Part shown: in pieces, positions 11,984-23,790 of the stretch | How the letters are laid out: each line of letters starts with the position of its first letter | How positions within the stretch are numbered: position 1 is the stretch's first letter | Source of the DNA: Blastomyces gilchristii SLH14081 | Taxonomy: Eukaryota > Ascomycota > Eurotiomycetes > Onygenales > Ajellomycetaceae | Assembly (NCBI RefSeq): GCF_000003855.2 | Contig: NW_003101666.1 | Coordinates: 661,129 to 725,128 of the forward strand | Reading direction: 5' to 3' | DNA: 64,000 nt | Notes under the pieces: generated by a model | The model's database searches: none | The model's input: only the letters and a program-made list of their open reading frames with translations | What the model was told of the DNA's origin: nothing | Translations under genes and position numbers: made by a program

Positions 11984-14900
11984 CCTGCCTAACACAAGTG
12001 AAACTCCAGGCATAATGAAATTGCATACATAGCCTGTGATGTTCATTAATCAATTGCCTTCTCCAAATCTTGAGGCCTTGCTGTAGTGCTGTAGATTGTA
12101 AGATTTGAAGGAATAAGACAAGGTGAAATAAATGTATGTGAAGATAACAAAAGATGTTATGCAACATCAGAAGAGGGAAAGGAAGAAAGAGAAGATTTCA
12201 CACTTGTCAATAGCAGTGACTCTGCATGAATGCAATGCCATGCACACCTGAAGACAATTCATTTCATTTCATACTGAGTGAGCAATTGAGCAATCAAGCA
12301 ACATGCGGCGCTATACCACATAGTATCGTATCCCCATCTCAAAACAGCCTTGTTGACAGATTATTGGACTTGCAGTGGATTAATGATTCCTCTACATCTC
12401 AGGTCCCTTTTTGTAGACTCCTTTCAAATTCATGAAAGCTGCTATCAGCTGAATCAGTTTTATTTTGAGCTGGCTTGAAATTTTGATCCCTGTTCTGGCG
12501 AATTTTTCATCCTTCAGCCACGCAGCAGTAAGGAAAAGAGTGGGAGATAGCTCCCCGAGACTTTTCTGCCGTACCTTTGAGGGAACGGCAAATATTTCAA
12601 CGAATATAGTCATTTAGTCGTGCGGGGAAGAATTCATTTTAGTATCATAGCATTATTTTTTCTTCAGCTGGTGGTTTCAATTATTATTATTTATTAACTA
12701 TTGTATTGTAAGCAGGCAAAATTCTCTCCCCCCTCTGCACTGCTCCAAATGATAGTCATAATAATAGCAATCAAAAAAAGGAAAAGCTGAGACTAGGCAT
12801 GCCCCAAGCAGATGGATAAAAAAAACAAGGAAAAATATGTTCGAGGAAGGCAAAACGCGAACTCGACATGACACCATGATGAGATATGATGCATGCATGG
12901 GTGCCAGTTCATGCGTTCATGCTGTCTCCTGCAGGCTTTCGAGCTTGGCCTTTTATTTTTTATTTTTGCTTGGACTATCACTGGCCTGCAGTATAGACTA
13001 GTCTGCTCATATTAAATATTCTTTCGCTGTGATGAAAATGGTATGCACCTACATGTAGCACAGCTTTGAATGTCACCATCATCACCTCTGGCAATCGGAA
13101 GGAAGGAATACGAGGGCGAGATTTGTTTGGATTTTGTCAAGGTCTTTTTTGGATGACTAGCATGCATCAACGTCGGCTAAAGGCTAGCTTGTTATCCGGC
13201 AGGCTTTCTGGAAGTTCAGTTCCAAGGCTAATCTGATCGGATCCGTGGCGACGACGGGAAGGAAAAGCTCTTTCACGAGCAAAGGTGTCAATGCTGCCTG
13301 CTTTCCTCTGCTTTCATAAAATAATAATTATTAGTTATTATGGAAAGAATGGGGAGCGATGATCCATCATTTGGTTTGCCCGGGAGGTAAGCAAACATTC
13401 ATCGAAAAGCAGGAACTCAACAAGTCATCATTAATCAATGGACGAAGGACTCTCTTTCTTATCTCGAACGAGACCAGCCAGCCAGTCTGCCAGTGCCAAG
13501 CGAGAAAAAAGGCGAAGACCAGGGCCTAGAACAAAGTCTCCAGCCAATTCTGAAGGTTGACACTGGGGGCCCCTGGATGCTGTAACCGCGCCTTGTTAAT
13601 GGAGTAGGCTGGCACCGCCGCACCACGGCCCTTTTTTTCGTTTTCAGTGGTCGATTTGCGTCGTGTTGTGGAAATTTTCTCCGGAAAAATGAAAACATCT
13701 CCGTTTTCACCCAGGTAAAAAAGGCCGACTTTTTTTGAGATCATGCTATCCAAGATTTGTGACTTTTTTTTTTTTTTTTTGCTTCGACCACCCTTGTAAC
13801 TTACTCTGTAAACAGGCGTGGGTCGAAAACTGGGGGGTGTGGAGCAGAATAAGGCCGCTTTTTCACCACTGGCTGTGCCTGTCCCCCTCTGGTGCGGTGT
13901 GGAGGAGCTGACCACCACCGGCTTTAGAGCTAGATAGGCACATGTAGGTGAGATCTTTATCGTGATTTGTACGTTTTGCGTTTCGTCATTATGATCAGGG
14001 GGCGAATATTGAGGTGAAGGGGAGGGAAGGTAAGAACTTAAGCAGTCGCCGGCTTGGCTGGTCTGATCTTTTTTGCCTCTGTCCTGAAAATGTTTTGTGG
14101 CCTTAGAAAGATAGAAACGCGCCGTAACTATATAAAACGACCATAAAAGAAGGAAATAATTCTAATGATAGGTTAGTGTGTAAATTACAAAAAAGAAAAA
14201 AAAAAAAAAAAGGCCATTTGAGTTTCCGTACCTGAAACTAACCCCGGTTATCCAGCGAATACCGCACATTAGCGCAGTTGCTAAACGGCCCGCCTCTCTG
14301 GTACCTCCGGCGCTAGTCATTGGCCTTACACTGCAGTACAGCGTACATACTTCCGTACATTGCTAGGCCAGGGGAATCGGAACGCATTCGAACGAACGGA
14401 AAACCTTCTTGGTTTCTTCTCCACCGAAAAGATGAGGTGATGAACTGCGAAAATCTCATCCAGGGTAGGGTCCAAGGGATAATAAAATTCAGTTGAGAGG
14501 AAACATTTACTCAGTCGATGGCAGAGTCAAGGGCACGGAAAAATTTGTCACATCAGGGGATGTTGTGGGACCCTTTCCCCGTCCATTTTACCCTTTGCTG
14601 CGTGGAAACATGTATTAAGGCTATGATTAGTAATTCAGGGCGAAAATCTCGCAGGAATAGATATATTATTGAAGGGTATTTTTCGAACAAAGAATCCACT
14701 GAGCCGATTCTCTTGGTTGAAGCCACGAGCGACTGGGCTGCAGAAGTCCTGACTGAAACGTGGCGGCTATCTGAATAAATAGTTTATATGATAGTTAAAT
14801 GAAACTTCCTCGAGTATCCGCTGCTCGCATAATTTGCATGTTTCAACTTTTGCTGGACTGGAAACATTTGGACCGAAATTCATTGGTTACATTGCAGCTG

Positions 14901-15343
14901 GTGTAAACCGCGAACTTCCTCCGTTCGCACATATGGATGGATGAAATAAGAGAGATATTGTAAATGTCAGCGCTGGATGCTGCTTGGGGCTTTTGAGAAG
15001 AACAAACAAGGCTTTCGTGGGTTTATCTCGTCGCATGATAATAATAGTAAATAGGTTCCAGGATATCCATTTTCCCCCTTAACCACTCAATTGACGAGAT
15101 GTTTCTTTTTGTTTCGAGTATTGCAGACTTCTTCCAGTTCAACTATCTCAAATCTTGCCCCAAGCCCCGAGTCCCAATGCTGGGGTCCGTCCTTGTAACT
15201 GTGTGGAGGATGTTGATCTATATTTGATAGTCAAGGTATAGGGTGGAAATACTGATGGAAAACCTGACCGCCGTGCCCGGGTTTCATGGGAATTCAGGAA
15301 ATAATATCTATCCTGTGCAATAGGATTCGGATTCATAATCACA

Positions 15344-15359
15344 TACTCCGTACGGAGTA
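15344..15359. repeat. 16-base perfect palindrome with a TACTCCGTA core
   Basis: TACTCCGTACGGAGTA reads the same on both strands. It contains both orientations of the motif found at 11,973 and 15,814. Confidence 0.7.
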
Positions 15360-15813
15360 GGTAACTAATAGAGCCGCAAGAAAACAGCGGGGTATTTCGG
15401 CTGGTAGCGATCGTATTGCAGCCGCCAGATCATATGCTGCCAGTTTCCTTGCGTGCTGTTATTAGCCTCGAAACGGGGAGAGCAAGCCGTCAGCCCTTTC
15501 CACCGTGAATGTCCTTCTTGAATCTTGATTGAACAACAACGGTTTCGCTGTGGAAACTTTGAACGTTTAGCGGTATCTTTCTCGACGGCGTGAAATCGAG
15601 TACTTGACCATGATTGTATTGGTCCGTATCCAATATTACACTGGCGTGTGCGGTGGGCTGCAGTAGCCCGGCATCTGGCGGGTAGCAGAACAATGAGAAC
15701 GGTTTATGTACGCCAGTCCGGCGTGCAGATGGCCCCTGACGGGTCAAATCTTTAGGGACTCATGATGTTCTCCTTCTGGCGGTTTCTCTGAAAATATCTG
15801 GTTGATATTGCGT

Positions 15814-15824
15814 GTACTCCGTAC
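15814..15824. repeat. GTACTCCGTAC motif, copy 3
   Basis: Same word as at 11,973-11,983 in the opposite orientation. Confidence 0.6.
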
Positions 15825-16000
15825 TGTTGTCCACGGGTGTCCGTCCTGCAGTGCTCCCACGCGCCCCCCTCATCCTTATTATCATAATAATAATACTAAT
15901 AACAACAACAACAACGCGTCGAATATGGCCACCCACCTGTGACGGTGCCTGAAGGTTATCTAAAAGATTTGCTGCTTTTTATCCCTTGATCAATCTGCAT

Positions 16001-16510
16001 TTGATTGGCTGTTATTTAATGGGCTAACTAATCCCAAATAGGCCACATTCTCCCAGAATCTTTCATGAAACAGCGTAATAATGTAATAATAATTGTATGT
16101 TCAATGATTTTCAAATGAGGATAGCAACTCAACCCTATCTAATCAATATTTCTGTATCACCTTAGATTATAGAGAAATCAATTATCTTTTGATTGAACTA
16201 ATTGTTAATTTCATATTCCTATTTTATTTTATTTTATGAAGTACATATCAGATGAAACAGATCAAGATAAGATTATATTTTTTTAAAGATACGAGTCAAA
16301 CAATACATACCATACCATGTCCCATATATGAGATGGTATGTAAATTACAGAGAGAATGAAATATGATCAGTTTCAATTAACATTTTTCAATATTATTAAT
16401 TTTTTCAATATATCAATTATACATTTCTATTCTTCTTCTCTTTAGCTATAACCTAAGGTCATACACAAATCTTAAAAATGTATGATTGTTGAGAAATTGA
16501 AGCTCAAACT
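16001..16510. other. Second, shorter AT-rich stretch
   Basis: AT-rich DNA without a gene. Unlike the first block it keeps some CC and GG pairs, and a CpG occurs at about 16,292. An inverted repeat, ACATACCA at 16,304 and TGGTATGT at 16,334, could form a small hairpin. It could be an older or more weakly mutated repeat remnant. Confidence 0.4.
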
Positions 16511-16613
16511 TGTTGTACATACAACGTAAAATCAAAGATTCTGTAAAAATAAGAACTCTTTTTCCACCAGATACGAACCATTCTTATGATTAGGCTCTGG
16601 CGAGGTTTGCTCT

Positions 16614-16669
16614 GAGCAGTGAGCAGTTGAGCAGTGAGCAGTGAGCAGTGAGCAGTGAGCAGTGAGCAT
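16614..16669. repeat. Tandem 7-base repeat GAGCAGT
   Basis: Seven full copies of GAGCAGT plus a partial one, with a single extra T after the second copy. No CRISPR-like spacers occur, since the units are directly adjacent. Confidence 0.9.
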
Positions 16670-16681
16670 TTGACACTTCCT

Positions 16682-16714
16682 TGCTGGATTTGCTGGATTT
16701 GCTGGATTTGCTGG
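16682..16714. repeat. Tandem 9-base repeat TGCTGGATT
   Basis: Three full copies and a six-base partial copy, starting 13 bases after the GAGCAGT array. Confidence 0.9.
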
Positions 16715-17059
16715 CTGCTTCCAACAGAGTAGAACACAGGGTCTGAGCCTTGCTGAAATCTAGTAGTAATAAGTTATCTCTAATCATCGTTTGTGCCTGG
16801 CCATTATTGTCCGGGAATCTCCTGGCGCGGCCGCTAATCTTGCCCCTGAACAAACGGCGGTAAATAATTCACACCCCATGTGGGGAACAAGAGTGTTGGA
16901 AATTTCTTCTTCCAGCCGTCTGAAGCCGGAGCAGAGAAGACTCGTCCAAAAAAATAAGGGCCACAACAGAAGACCGAGGCGTCAACTAGGCTGGCCCGTC
17001 AGGCAGTGATCGAGGGCGCTATTTTCTTTCCCGAATCGCTGGAAAAACTCATGGGTACC

Positions 17060-17078
17060 TAGGTAGGTAGGTAGGTAG
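17060..17078. repeat. (TAGG)n microsatellite
   Basis: Nearly five units of TAGG. The unit is not the telomere repeat TTAGGG and no telomeric array is present. Confidence 0.85.
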
Positions 17079-17099
17079 CAAGCGATCGAATTTGAGAGC

Positions 17100-18260
17100 G
17101 CGATCCAAAGTGGCCGGCAAAGCCTCCATGGTCAAATTGCACTCCTGATTGGGACGACGGAGAGACGTTTTTGTAACAAGTCTGCTGCATCCTGTCCGGT
17201 CCATCCTTCATCCTGTTCGTTGTCGTTTTTCCATCATCCTCTTCAGCCGCCGCTCTCCCTTTACTAAACACCCGACGAACGAGTACGATTTGGACATTCT
17301 ACTTACTCGCTGCCATTCGAGCTTCTTCTCGCCATCCCTCCTCCCTATTCTTCTCTTCAACTTCCAATTTAAATATCGACTGACTTTGTGGACTCTCTTC
17401 TTGTCCTACTGGAGGGTGCCCCCGCAGAGACAGACTTCTCTTTCGCTGGCTGATTTTTTGCTTTCGACCCATTCATTCGTTTTCGATACTCTAAAGACTT
17501 TTCTTTTGCCATTCAAACCCTTTTTATTGATCCAAAACCCTTCCAAGTTGCGACCGGAATTGTCTTAGACCCGACAGCCAATGCGTAGTTGAAGAAGGCA
17601 GGTTGATCATATCTTCTTCAGACGGAGCACGATCTTGAGGATACAGAGGGCGTCAATCAGGCTGCAGGGTGGGACGCCGCAACCACACCGAAAGCATTCT
17701 CTCCCCCCTCCCCTCCGCTGCAGCTCACGCTTCATTCTGCGCCTGTTAGATCGGGTCAATCACGGCATGAAGATTGCACTGGTCGCATCTTATTCGAATT
17801 GATTCGTTTCGTCTGATCCAAAGGGCAGGTCCTTGTACAAGTACGTACAAATAGATTGCTGTTTATTATTTATTACATATGTTCTACTTTGCTAGACTTC
17901 TATTCTGCATGCTATGAAATTGTTACCAGCTTAGAATGCTTCACGTCCAAATTTATCATTTCTGCGTGGCTCTTGAAAGACTAACTCTTCAGCATTCACA
18001 TCCATGCAGGCTTCACCGAAGTGTTGTTGAATTTTTCGAGTCAGAAACTCTGATTGATTGTCCTTCGCTTCCACATCCCCCTTCGCCTATCACAACCAGG
18101 TTACAACACATTAGGGGGGGAAATACTTACAGTACATTCCTTTATACGATTCTGCCCTGCCGCTTCTTTGCTGTTGACTGATCTCGACCGTCACCAATTG
18201 TTGCCTTCGACAGGTCCCCTATTTACCAACTAGGAACATACGCTAGATCCCTAAAACAAG
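17100..18260 (+). promoter_or_regulatory. Probable promoter and long leader of the 1,273-residue protein gene
   Basis: The sequence becomes pyrimidine-rich (TTCTTCTCGCC, CTTTCGCTGG and similar) from about 17,200, as is common before fungal transcription starts. Several ATGs precede the main start, so upstream reading frames or a leader intron are possible. A GTACAAGTACGTAC word lies at 17,834. Transcript data would be needed to fix the start site. Confidence 0.35.
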
Positions 18261-21200
18261 ATGAATCGATTCAGAACCCGCAAGAAGGGTAAGGAAGCCC
18301 AAAATGCCCAGGACGATAAAGAGGGCCAGCCACTACCACTATTCACATCTAAAGCGTTCAAGAGGGCGAAGAAACCGCAAGTAGAGACGACACCAGAGCT
18401 GGACCTCTCCTCAGCCCTCCCATCATCGGACGATTTCAGAACCAGTTTACTCATGCCGAATCTCTCCGCGCGGTTTAGCATGTTACGGGAGCAGGACGAT
18501 CCAAATTCTAAAATCGGGAAGGCCAATGACGACAGCGTACTCTTGCCAAAGAGGGCGTCAAGACTCAATGTTTTTGGCCAAGGCAACAATCCCCTTGGGG
18601 ACATTGCAGAAGTATCTTCGCTTCATGGCAGCTCAGCTCGGCCATCTTTTGCCATCGGGCGCGGTTCATTCGCCTCTGGAGAAGGCTACGCTACCGATGA
18701 TGGGGACTTTTCCCCTGGCGGTAGTGTTATGAGCAGATCCAGGCCTGGTGAAGGGAACAACTTGTTTGGTGGGCGACAAAAAGTTTATAAAATACCGGTT
18801 GCGTCGACGACGCCTAGAAGTGGGTCGACTTCAGAAGCCTCAGGGACTGGGGGTGGGATGGGAGGGAAAGCTGTGTATGAGAATGATGTTACATTATCTG
18901 CTTTCCAGAAGCTGAGAGCGAAAGAAAAAGAGCAGCAGCAGCAGCAGCAGCTTGAGCTTGAGTTGGAAATGCAGCAGAATAGACATGATACGGAAGATGA
19001 GGGTTCCTTGACTTCCCGACCGTCAGTTAATCGTACCTCAACTTCGAATACCTCAGTTGACTCCGCCCAGCGCAACTCAGGCCAGGGGACTAATTCCCCA
19101 ATCGCCTCCAAAGCTGTATTTTCTCCTATAAAGCCTAATCTTACTTCAACTGGAATGGAGCGCAATCCAACAAAACCTCGACGCTACGGTCAAGGCATTG
19201 AGCCCAACACCCAACAGCCCTCTGCCATTACGAGACTCGAAAGCCTTAGCCGCCAGCGAGCTGGGGTCAATGACTCTACACAGATAAATCGATCTTTGTC
19301 AAAGAGCACGACTAGTTTAAATGAGAGATTCCAGCATCGCCAGCCAGTATATGCTTCTTCAGGTTTCCGCCCTACAAGCCCACCTCCATCTGCTCCTACC
19401 ACAATTGCCGAGGCAGTTGATGTTGCCAGGAAAGGTGAACCAGAGAAATCTCCCGTTGGAAATCCGGGGTTTGGCGTCTCATCACAGTTAAGTCCCCCCA
19501 TTAGTGAGTCCGAGGAACAAAGATCATTAAGATCATTAGAGGCCGCGCTTCAGCCTGAGGATCGGGGGAAGGCTACTGCTATGGGCCTTTTCAACAAGCC
19601 AGCCACCCAGTATGATGATACAAAATTCTCACAACGGCAGCGTCAAATGTATGAGGGTAGAGATACTCCTCCTTTGGGACGTCGCTCTCCACCACCACCT
19701 GCCGTTGATGCGGAACACTCCGCACCTTCGCGCCAAGTTTCCAATTCAACCCACCGACCGAAGGTGGATACGCTGGTCTCACAATACAATAACCCCCAGA
19801 ACGAAACTCGACTCAGCGGAGGAAAATCCACTACGACAAATAGTAGTCGTAGACCATCGCCGTCCCCATCGAGGTTGAAGCCAATTAACGGCGCCTTCTT
19901 GAGTGGAGGTGATAGCGGAAGTGAAGACGAACGAGAACCGACGCTAAAAAACATGCTTACGGCGGTTCAGTCACTCGAAAATATCCATCCCGCTTTCAGA
20001 TCTAGGAGCAATTCTGGCGACTCGTCGCAGAGTTCTCTCAACAGAGGCTCTCACGCTGATACTCCCGAATTGCGATATTCGGAAACTCGAGACCTCAACA
20101 CCATACAGGAGAATGAAGGCACTGAGGAACCTGTCGGTGACGCCCCGGATTCGCCTACACTTGGTCCCTTAGGGCTCGGTTTAAGCGGGCTAGTTCGTAC
20201 ACATCTTCGGCACGATAGTGACACTTCGATCTACCCGCCGCCGTCCCCGGGTATTTGTAAAATCAAAGATACCGCTCGAGAGCTTAATCCCGCCGTTAAA
20301 GCCGCTAGAGATTCTGACCATGCCGCTAGTGTTCACAGTAACCCATGGGAATATGATGACCTATATAAGCTAGTCAGTCCAGCATCTGATAATAAAGAAC
20401 CCGCGAAGCAAACTGGACAGCCTGATTTCTCCTCTATGTCAATGAGAGCGAAGCAAATGCTCGGGCAGGCCACTGCTTTACGTATACAGACGCAGGCGCA
20501 TGTACCATCACCAGCAGGACCGCCGGATAACTCTAATATCTCACCTCCCAACCATATGCGTGACCAGTCATCCAGAGGCCCGACAAGCCACAGTTCACCG
20601 TGGCAAGAGGAACACAAACCACGTCATCAAAGGGGTGCAAGTTCAGAAACGCAGAACGAGCGTGAAGAACTTGCGAACGAGCTAGCTGAGCGGCGAAAGA
20701 AGGTGCAAGAGAAATTACGAAGCTTCGCTGAGAGCGAAAGCAGATCAGGTAGTCCGTCTTCCGGCCATCGTTTCCACGATTATAGTTCCGGACCAAAACA
20801 CGGTAATGCCTTTGCAATGCTTAAGAGCAAAACCGGCAGAAGCCCTATGGGCGGTCGAGCTGATGCACCTCAGTCAAAAGCCATGAAAATGCTTGGCATG
20901 GACAATTCTTTCAACTCATCCTCGCCAATCCTCCCCACAAGCGATTCATGGCTGGACGATGAGGAGAGAGCCTCCCGTAATCGTGGGAGGGAATCTCGTT
21001 CGGGATCACCCCATCTCGGAGCTCGCAATCACAATCGACCATGGCACCCACAAGGCAGCATCAGGGGGAGAGTAAGCCAGGATGGGTCCAGAGAATCATT
21101 TACTGGTGATCCTTCTCCACCATCGCACCGGAGCTCTGGCAGAACCCGATCTAGTTCAGACGTGTCAGGCCGGTCAAAAAGCCAACCGCGCTATCGTGAT

Positions 21201-22082
21201 GATCTTGAACCTGTAGGGGAACATACAATCGGCCACGGCGAAGTGCAAAGCGAAGAACTTAAGTCTTCAAAGGCTTCGGCATCTGTTTCATCTTCCTCCC
21301 GACCGTCAGAAGAGGTCAGCGACTATAGGTCTTCTGAGCGATCTACATCTGGGGCCTCTGGTAGGTACCGGAGTAATAGCCGCTCAGCTGCACAGGGTTA
21401 TTACGATCCTAACCCTCCCATCCCACTTCAAACCCATCAATCCGATTTAATCGGCAATCCCCCCCGTCCCTCTCCAGTAACTCCATATTCCGCCAACGCA
21501 ACACCGCCTCTCAACGAAGCTTCCCCAATCCACGCCTCCACCTCGACTCCCACTCTCGTGCCTCCCATGAATATCAGCAGTAGCCAACGCAACCAAGGGC
21601 TTGGGGGCGCACATAAACGCGTAATCGACAAATCCAAGATTTCCGAGCCGACCTTCCTCTCCTCAACCTCCAACGTACCGACAGTCGGTCTCCCGCCAGG
21701 CGCCAGCCTCACCAACGGCTCAACCCCGCCAATACCTCCCATGAACCCCCGACGCAGACGGCAAACGACAACGCAGACTTTTATAAACGCCTTCAAGAGC
21801 TCTGACAGATACGACCAGCCATCCATGCCTGGTTCAAACCCTACTGGCCTGATGGATGAACAACTACATCAACAACAGTATCATCAGCATCATTCTCATA
21901 ATAATCATCAGAGTATATTTTCTGAAGAGGAGAAGCGGCCACGACCACGTCAAAAGTTGCGAAAAATATCAAGCGAGGGTGGTAATCTGAATGCGAAGGC
22001 TCGTCAACAGCTTATGAATAATAGCTCTCCGGCGCTACCGCAACTTCCGAAGAAGTTGCCCATGGAAGGGGGCATGTTTTGA
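18261..22082 (+). CDS. Large intrinsically disordered conserved fungal protein
   Basis: A single uninterrupted frame of 1,273 residues starts with MNRFRTRKKGK, a basic tail. Residues 45-100 contain a compact, less repetitive stretch (PELDLSSALPSSDDFR and a FSMLREQDDP motif) that I recall as shared among filamentous ascomycetes; it is the part most likely to be conserved. A glutamine run sits near residue 227 followed by Leu/Glu repeats. A charged helix likely to form a coiled coil lies near 798-825 (REELANELAERRKKVQEK). The remainder is Ser/Pro/Arg/Gln-rich with many potential phosphorylation sites. The C-terminus has a basic RQKLRKISSEGG segment. No enzymatic domain is visible. The length of open frame and codon use make it certainly coding; the function is unknown to me. 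Confidence 0.9.
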   Translation: MNRFRTRKKGKEAQNAQDDKEGQPLPLFTSKAFKRAKKPQVETTPELDLSSALPSSDDFRTSLLMPNLSARFSMLREQDDPNSKIGKANDDSVLLPKRASRLNVFGQGNNPLGDIAEVSSLHGSSARPSFAIGRGSFASGEGYATDDGDFSPGGSVMSRSRPGEGNNLFGGRQKVYKIPVASTTPRSGSTSEASGTGGGMGGKAVYENDVTLSAFQKLRAKEKEQQQQQQLELELEMQQNRHDTEDEGSLTSRPSVNRTSTSNTSVDSAQRNSGQGTNSPIASKAVFSPIKPNLTSTGMERNPTKPRRYGQGIEPNTQQPSAITRLESLSRQRAGVNDSTQINRSLSKSTTSLNERFQHRQPVYASSGFRPTSPPPSAPTTIAEAVDVARKGEPEKSPVGNPGFGVSSQLSPPISESEEQRSLRSLEAALQPEDRGKATAMGLFNKPATQYDDTKFSQRQRQMYEGRDTPPLGRRSPPPPAVDAEHSAPSRQVSNSTHRPKVDTLVSQYNNPQNETRLSGGKSTTTNSSRRPSPSPSRLKPINGAFLSGGDSGSEDEREPTLKNMLTAVQSLENIHPAFRSRSNSGDSSQSSLNRGSHADTPELRYSETRDLNTIQENEGTEEPVGDAPDSPTLGPLGLGLSGLVRTHLRHDSDTSIYPPPSPGICKIKDTARELNPAVKAARDSDHAASVHSNPWEYDDLYKLVSPASDNKEPAKQTGQPDFSSMSMRAKQMLGQATALRIQTQAHVPSPAGPPDNSNISPPNHMRDQSSRGPTSHSSPWQEEHKPRHQRGASSETQNEREELANELAERRKKVQEKLRSFAESESRSGSPSSGHRFHDYSSGPKHGNAFAMLKSKTGRSPMGGRADAPQSKAMKMLGMDNSFNSSSPILPTSDSWLDDEERASRNRGRESRSGSPHLGARNHNRPWHPQGSIRGRVSQDGSRESFTGDPSPPSHRSSGRTRSSSDVSGRSKSQPRYRDDLEPVGEHTIGHGEVQSEELKSSKASASVSSSSRPSEEVSDYRSSERSTSGASGRYRSNSRSAAQGYYDPNPPIPLQTHQSDLIGNPPRPSPVTPYSANATPPLNEASPIHASTSTPTLVPPMNISSSQRNQGLGGAHKRVIDKSKISEPTFLSSTSNVPTVGLPPGASLTNGSTPPIPPMNPRRRRQTTTQTFINAFKSSDRYDQPSMPGSNPTGLMDEQLHQQQYHQHHSHNNHQSIFSEEEKRPRPRQKLRKISSEGGNLNAKARQQLMNNSSPALPQLPKKLPMEGGMF

Positions 22083-23790
22083 GAAGATTGCCTATTTTTC
22101 TCTTTTTTTTGTCTAAATTTTCATTTTACGTTTAGAGAGCCCCTGAAGGTTAACAAAACTCGTTGAGGGCGTGTGGTTTATACACCTTTCTATATCTTTG
22201 TTGCTGTATTGATGTCACATTTTCCTTTTTCTTAGGGGCATGGTTCCCTTTGGATACATCATTCTATTTGCCACCTGTCTTAGCATTTTTCTTGTCTATT
22301 TCCAATGTGATTTCTTAGGCCACATTCTGGACTGTACAATATTCCCTTCTTGTTTCTTTCTCATTTTCTTTGCGCAGGAGACAAAAAGACGTTCAAAGCC
22401 AGTTGGGTTCATTCAATGTGACATTCAACCCCCCCGCTTCTTTTTGCTTTACATATTCTTTGGCCTTTTTACTCGTTTAAGCCGAGAGGATCATTGTGTG
22501 ATTCAGTCGGTTGTTGGTTGTTGCATGTATATCTATGTATGTACAAGATTCTGTCTCTCCCTGGCCCCCTTGGATTTCTTTTCCTGCACTTTTTCTTCTT
22601 TTCTCTGATATATATCCATGTCTACTTCTCCTCAGCCGCGGAGGGCCCCGGGTGACCAAAAAAATAAAAAATGAACAAAACAAATGCAAAAATTATTCTA
22701 CTTTCAAAAATTGCGAGGGAAGCGGGAGTGGGAGGAGGTGGTGACTTCAACTTTGGGTGAATGAAACACTCCGATATACCTTCCCACTTTACTTCCTCAC
22801 TCTGAATGTGTCTGATGAATGGGATGGAGTTGACCACTGTATACTGGTTTTACGTCTGTGACCTGGATGTGTGAGATTAATTCACGGTGGGATTTTTGTG
22901 TGTTACCTTGGTTGATTTAACATCAACTAGCCAGTCCCCTTTTTGCCCTTCTTTCGTCCCCTCCTCCCTCCTCCCTTTTCACTCTTCTTCCCCCTTTCAT
23001 TCGAGTTTATCGATTTAGCCTGTCATCTCCGGGTTTCGCAGCAAGGAATGCTAACGGGCGGACGCAAAAGGAGTTGGACTGCTTTGATAGGGTTGGACCG
23101 CGGCGTTCGTTTCGATATACTTATCACTTTCTTCGTGCTATTCATTTCTCATCATATTTATTATCTCCTATCATCATCATTACCATCAGCAGCAGCATCT
23201 CAGCAAGAGTCACATCTCAATGCGTTGTGTGGAGGAGGAGGTGGAATATCCGTGTCCCAGGCTTAACACAATCCTCCATCCCAATCGGGCAATCTCCTGG
23301 GAAACCTCAACATCCGCCTATTGTGGTCAAGAGACCACGCATTAGTCTCTATCGTTCTCTTCTACACTGTAGTCTGTAGAAGGATATCTCTTTGTTTTCA
23401 CCTATCTCATTCGTTTACCTGTGCTGGTCTTCTTCTCTCTCCTTGGCTTACTTCTACAGACAGTCTCTACGCGTCTTGCTCCATTTAATTCTCACACTTT
23501 CTTCAGGGGGATCCGTTTCCCTTATATTTACCATAGGTATTGCAGCGCAGAAAACGCAACAGAAAGTTGTGGAGGTGGAACCACCTGCTCAACACTTCTC
23601 GTTTGGTGTTGTTAGCCCCTCTTTCTGGAAAATATTTCCATCCTTATTGTTATTTATTTACCTTTATCTGGGAGCCTCTGTTGTTTGTCATTGTGTCCTG
23701 AGCCTATAAAGGGACATCGAACGCGAGGCAGCCAGGACAATCGGAATATCACAATAACTTTTCTGCTCCATTCATCCAAGTGGTTCCAGA
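22083..23790 (+). promoter_or_regulatory. Intergenic region and probable leader of the BTB gene
   Basis: About 1.7 kb without a convincing gene. The left part is T-rich and fits the 3' end of the preceding gene. From about 22,940 it is strongly C/T-rich, with a CAGCAG run near 23,190 and several short upstream ATG frames. This resembles a long fungal promoter and leader. Confidence 0.4.

Larger units (their letters stand above)
10724..16000. other. Long gene-poor region, left part
   Basis: No convincing coding region is visible in more than 5 kb. Open frames are short (under about 130 codons), lack recognisable motifs and often lack an ATG. One ATG-started frame, 14518-14778 (86 codons), is the most protein-like but is unsupported. 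A GC-rich patch at 11,030-11,160 contains a small perfect hairpin, GGCTATG...CATAGCC, at 11,080-11,097. Homopolymer runs sit at 13,767-13,780 (T) and 14,190-14,211 (A). The GTACTCCGTAC motif occurs three times. The region could hold noncoding transcripts or distal regulatory DNA; nothing in the sequence decides this. Confidence 0.5.

Noticed and set aside
13526..13918. A 130-codon minus-strand frame
   Set aside because: Its Lys run comes from a poly-T tract, and the rest has no protein-like pattern.
14518..14778. An 86-codon ATG frame in the gene-poor region
   Set aside because: The composition is plausible, but there is no promoter-like context, intron or family support. I left it as unproven.
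16614..16714. A CRISPR-like repeat array
   Set aside because: The units are contiguous tandem repeats without spacers, in a eukaryotic genome.
17060..17078. Telomere-like TAGG repeats
   Set aside because: The unit is TAGG, not TTAGGG, and it is short and internal.
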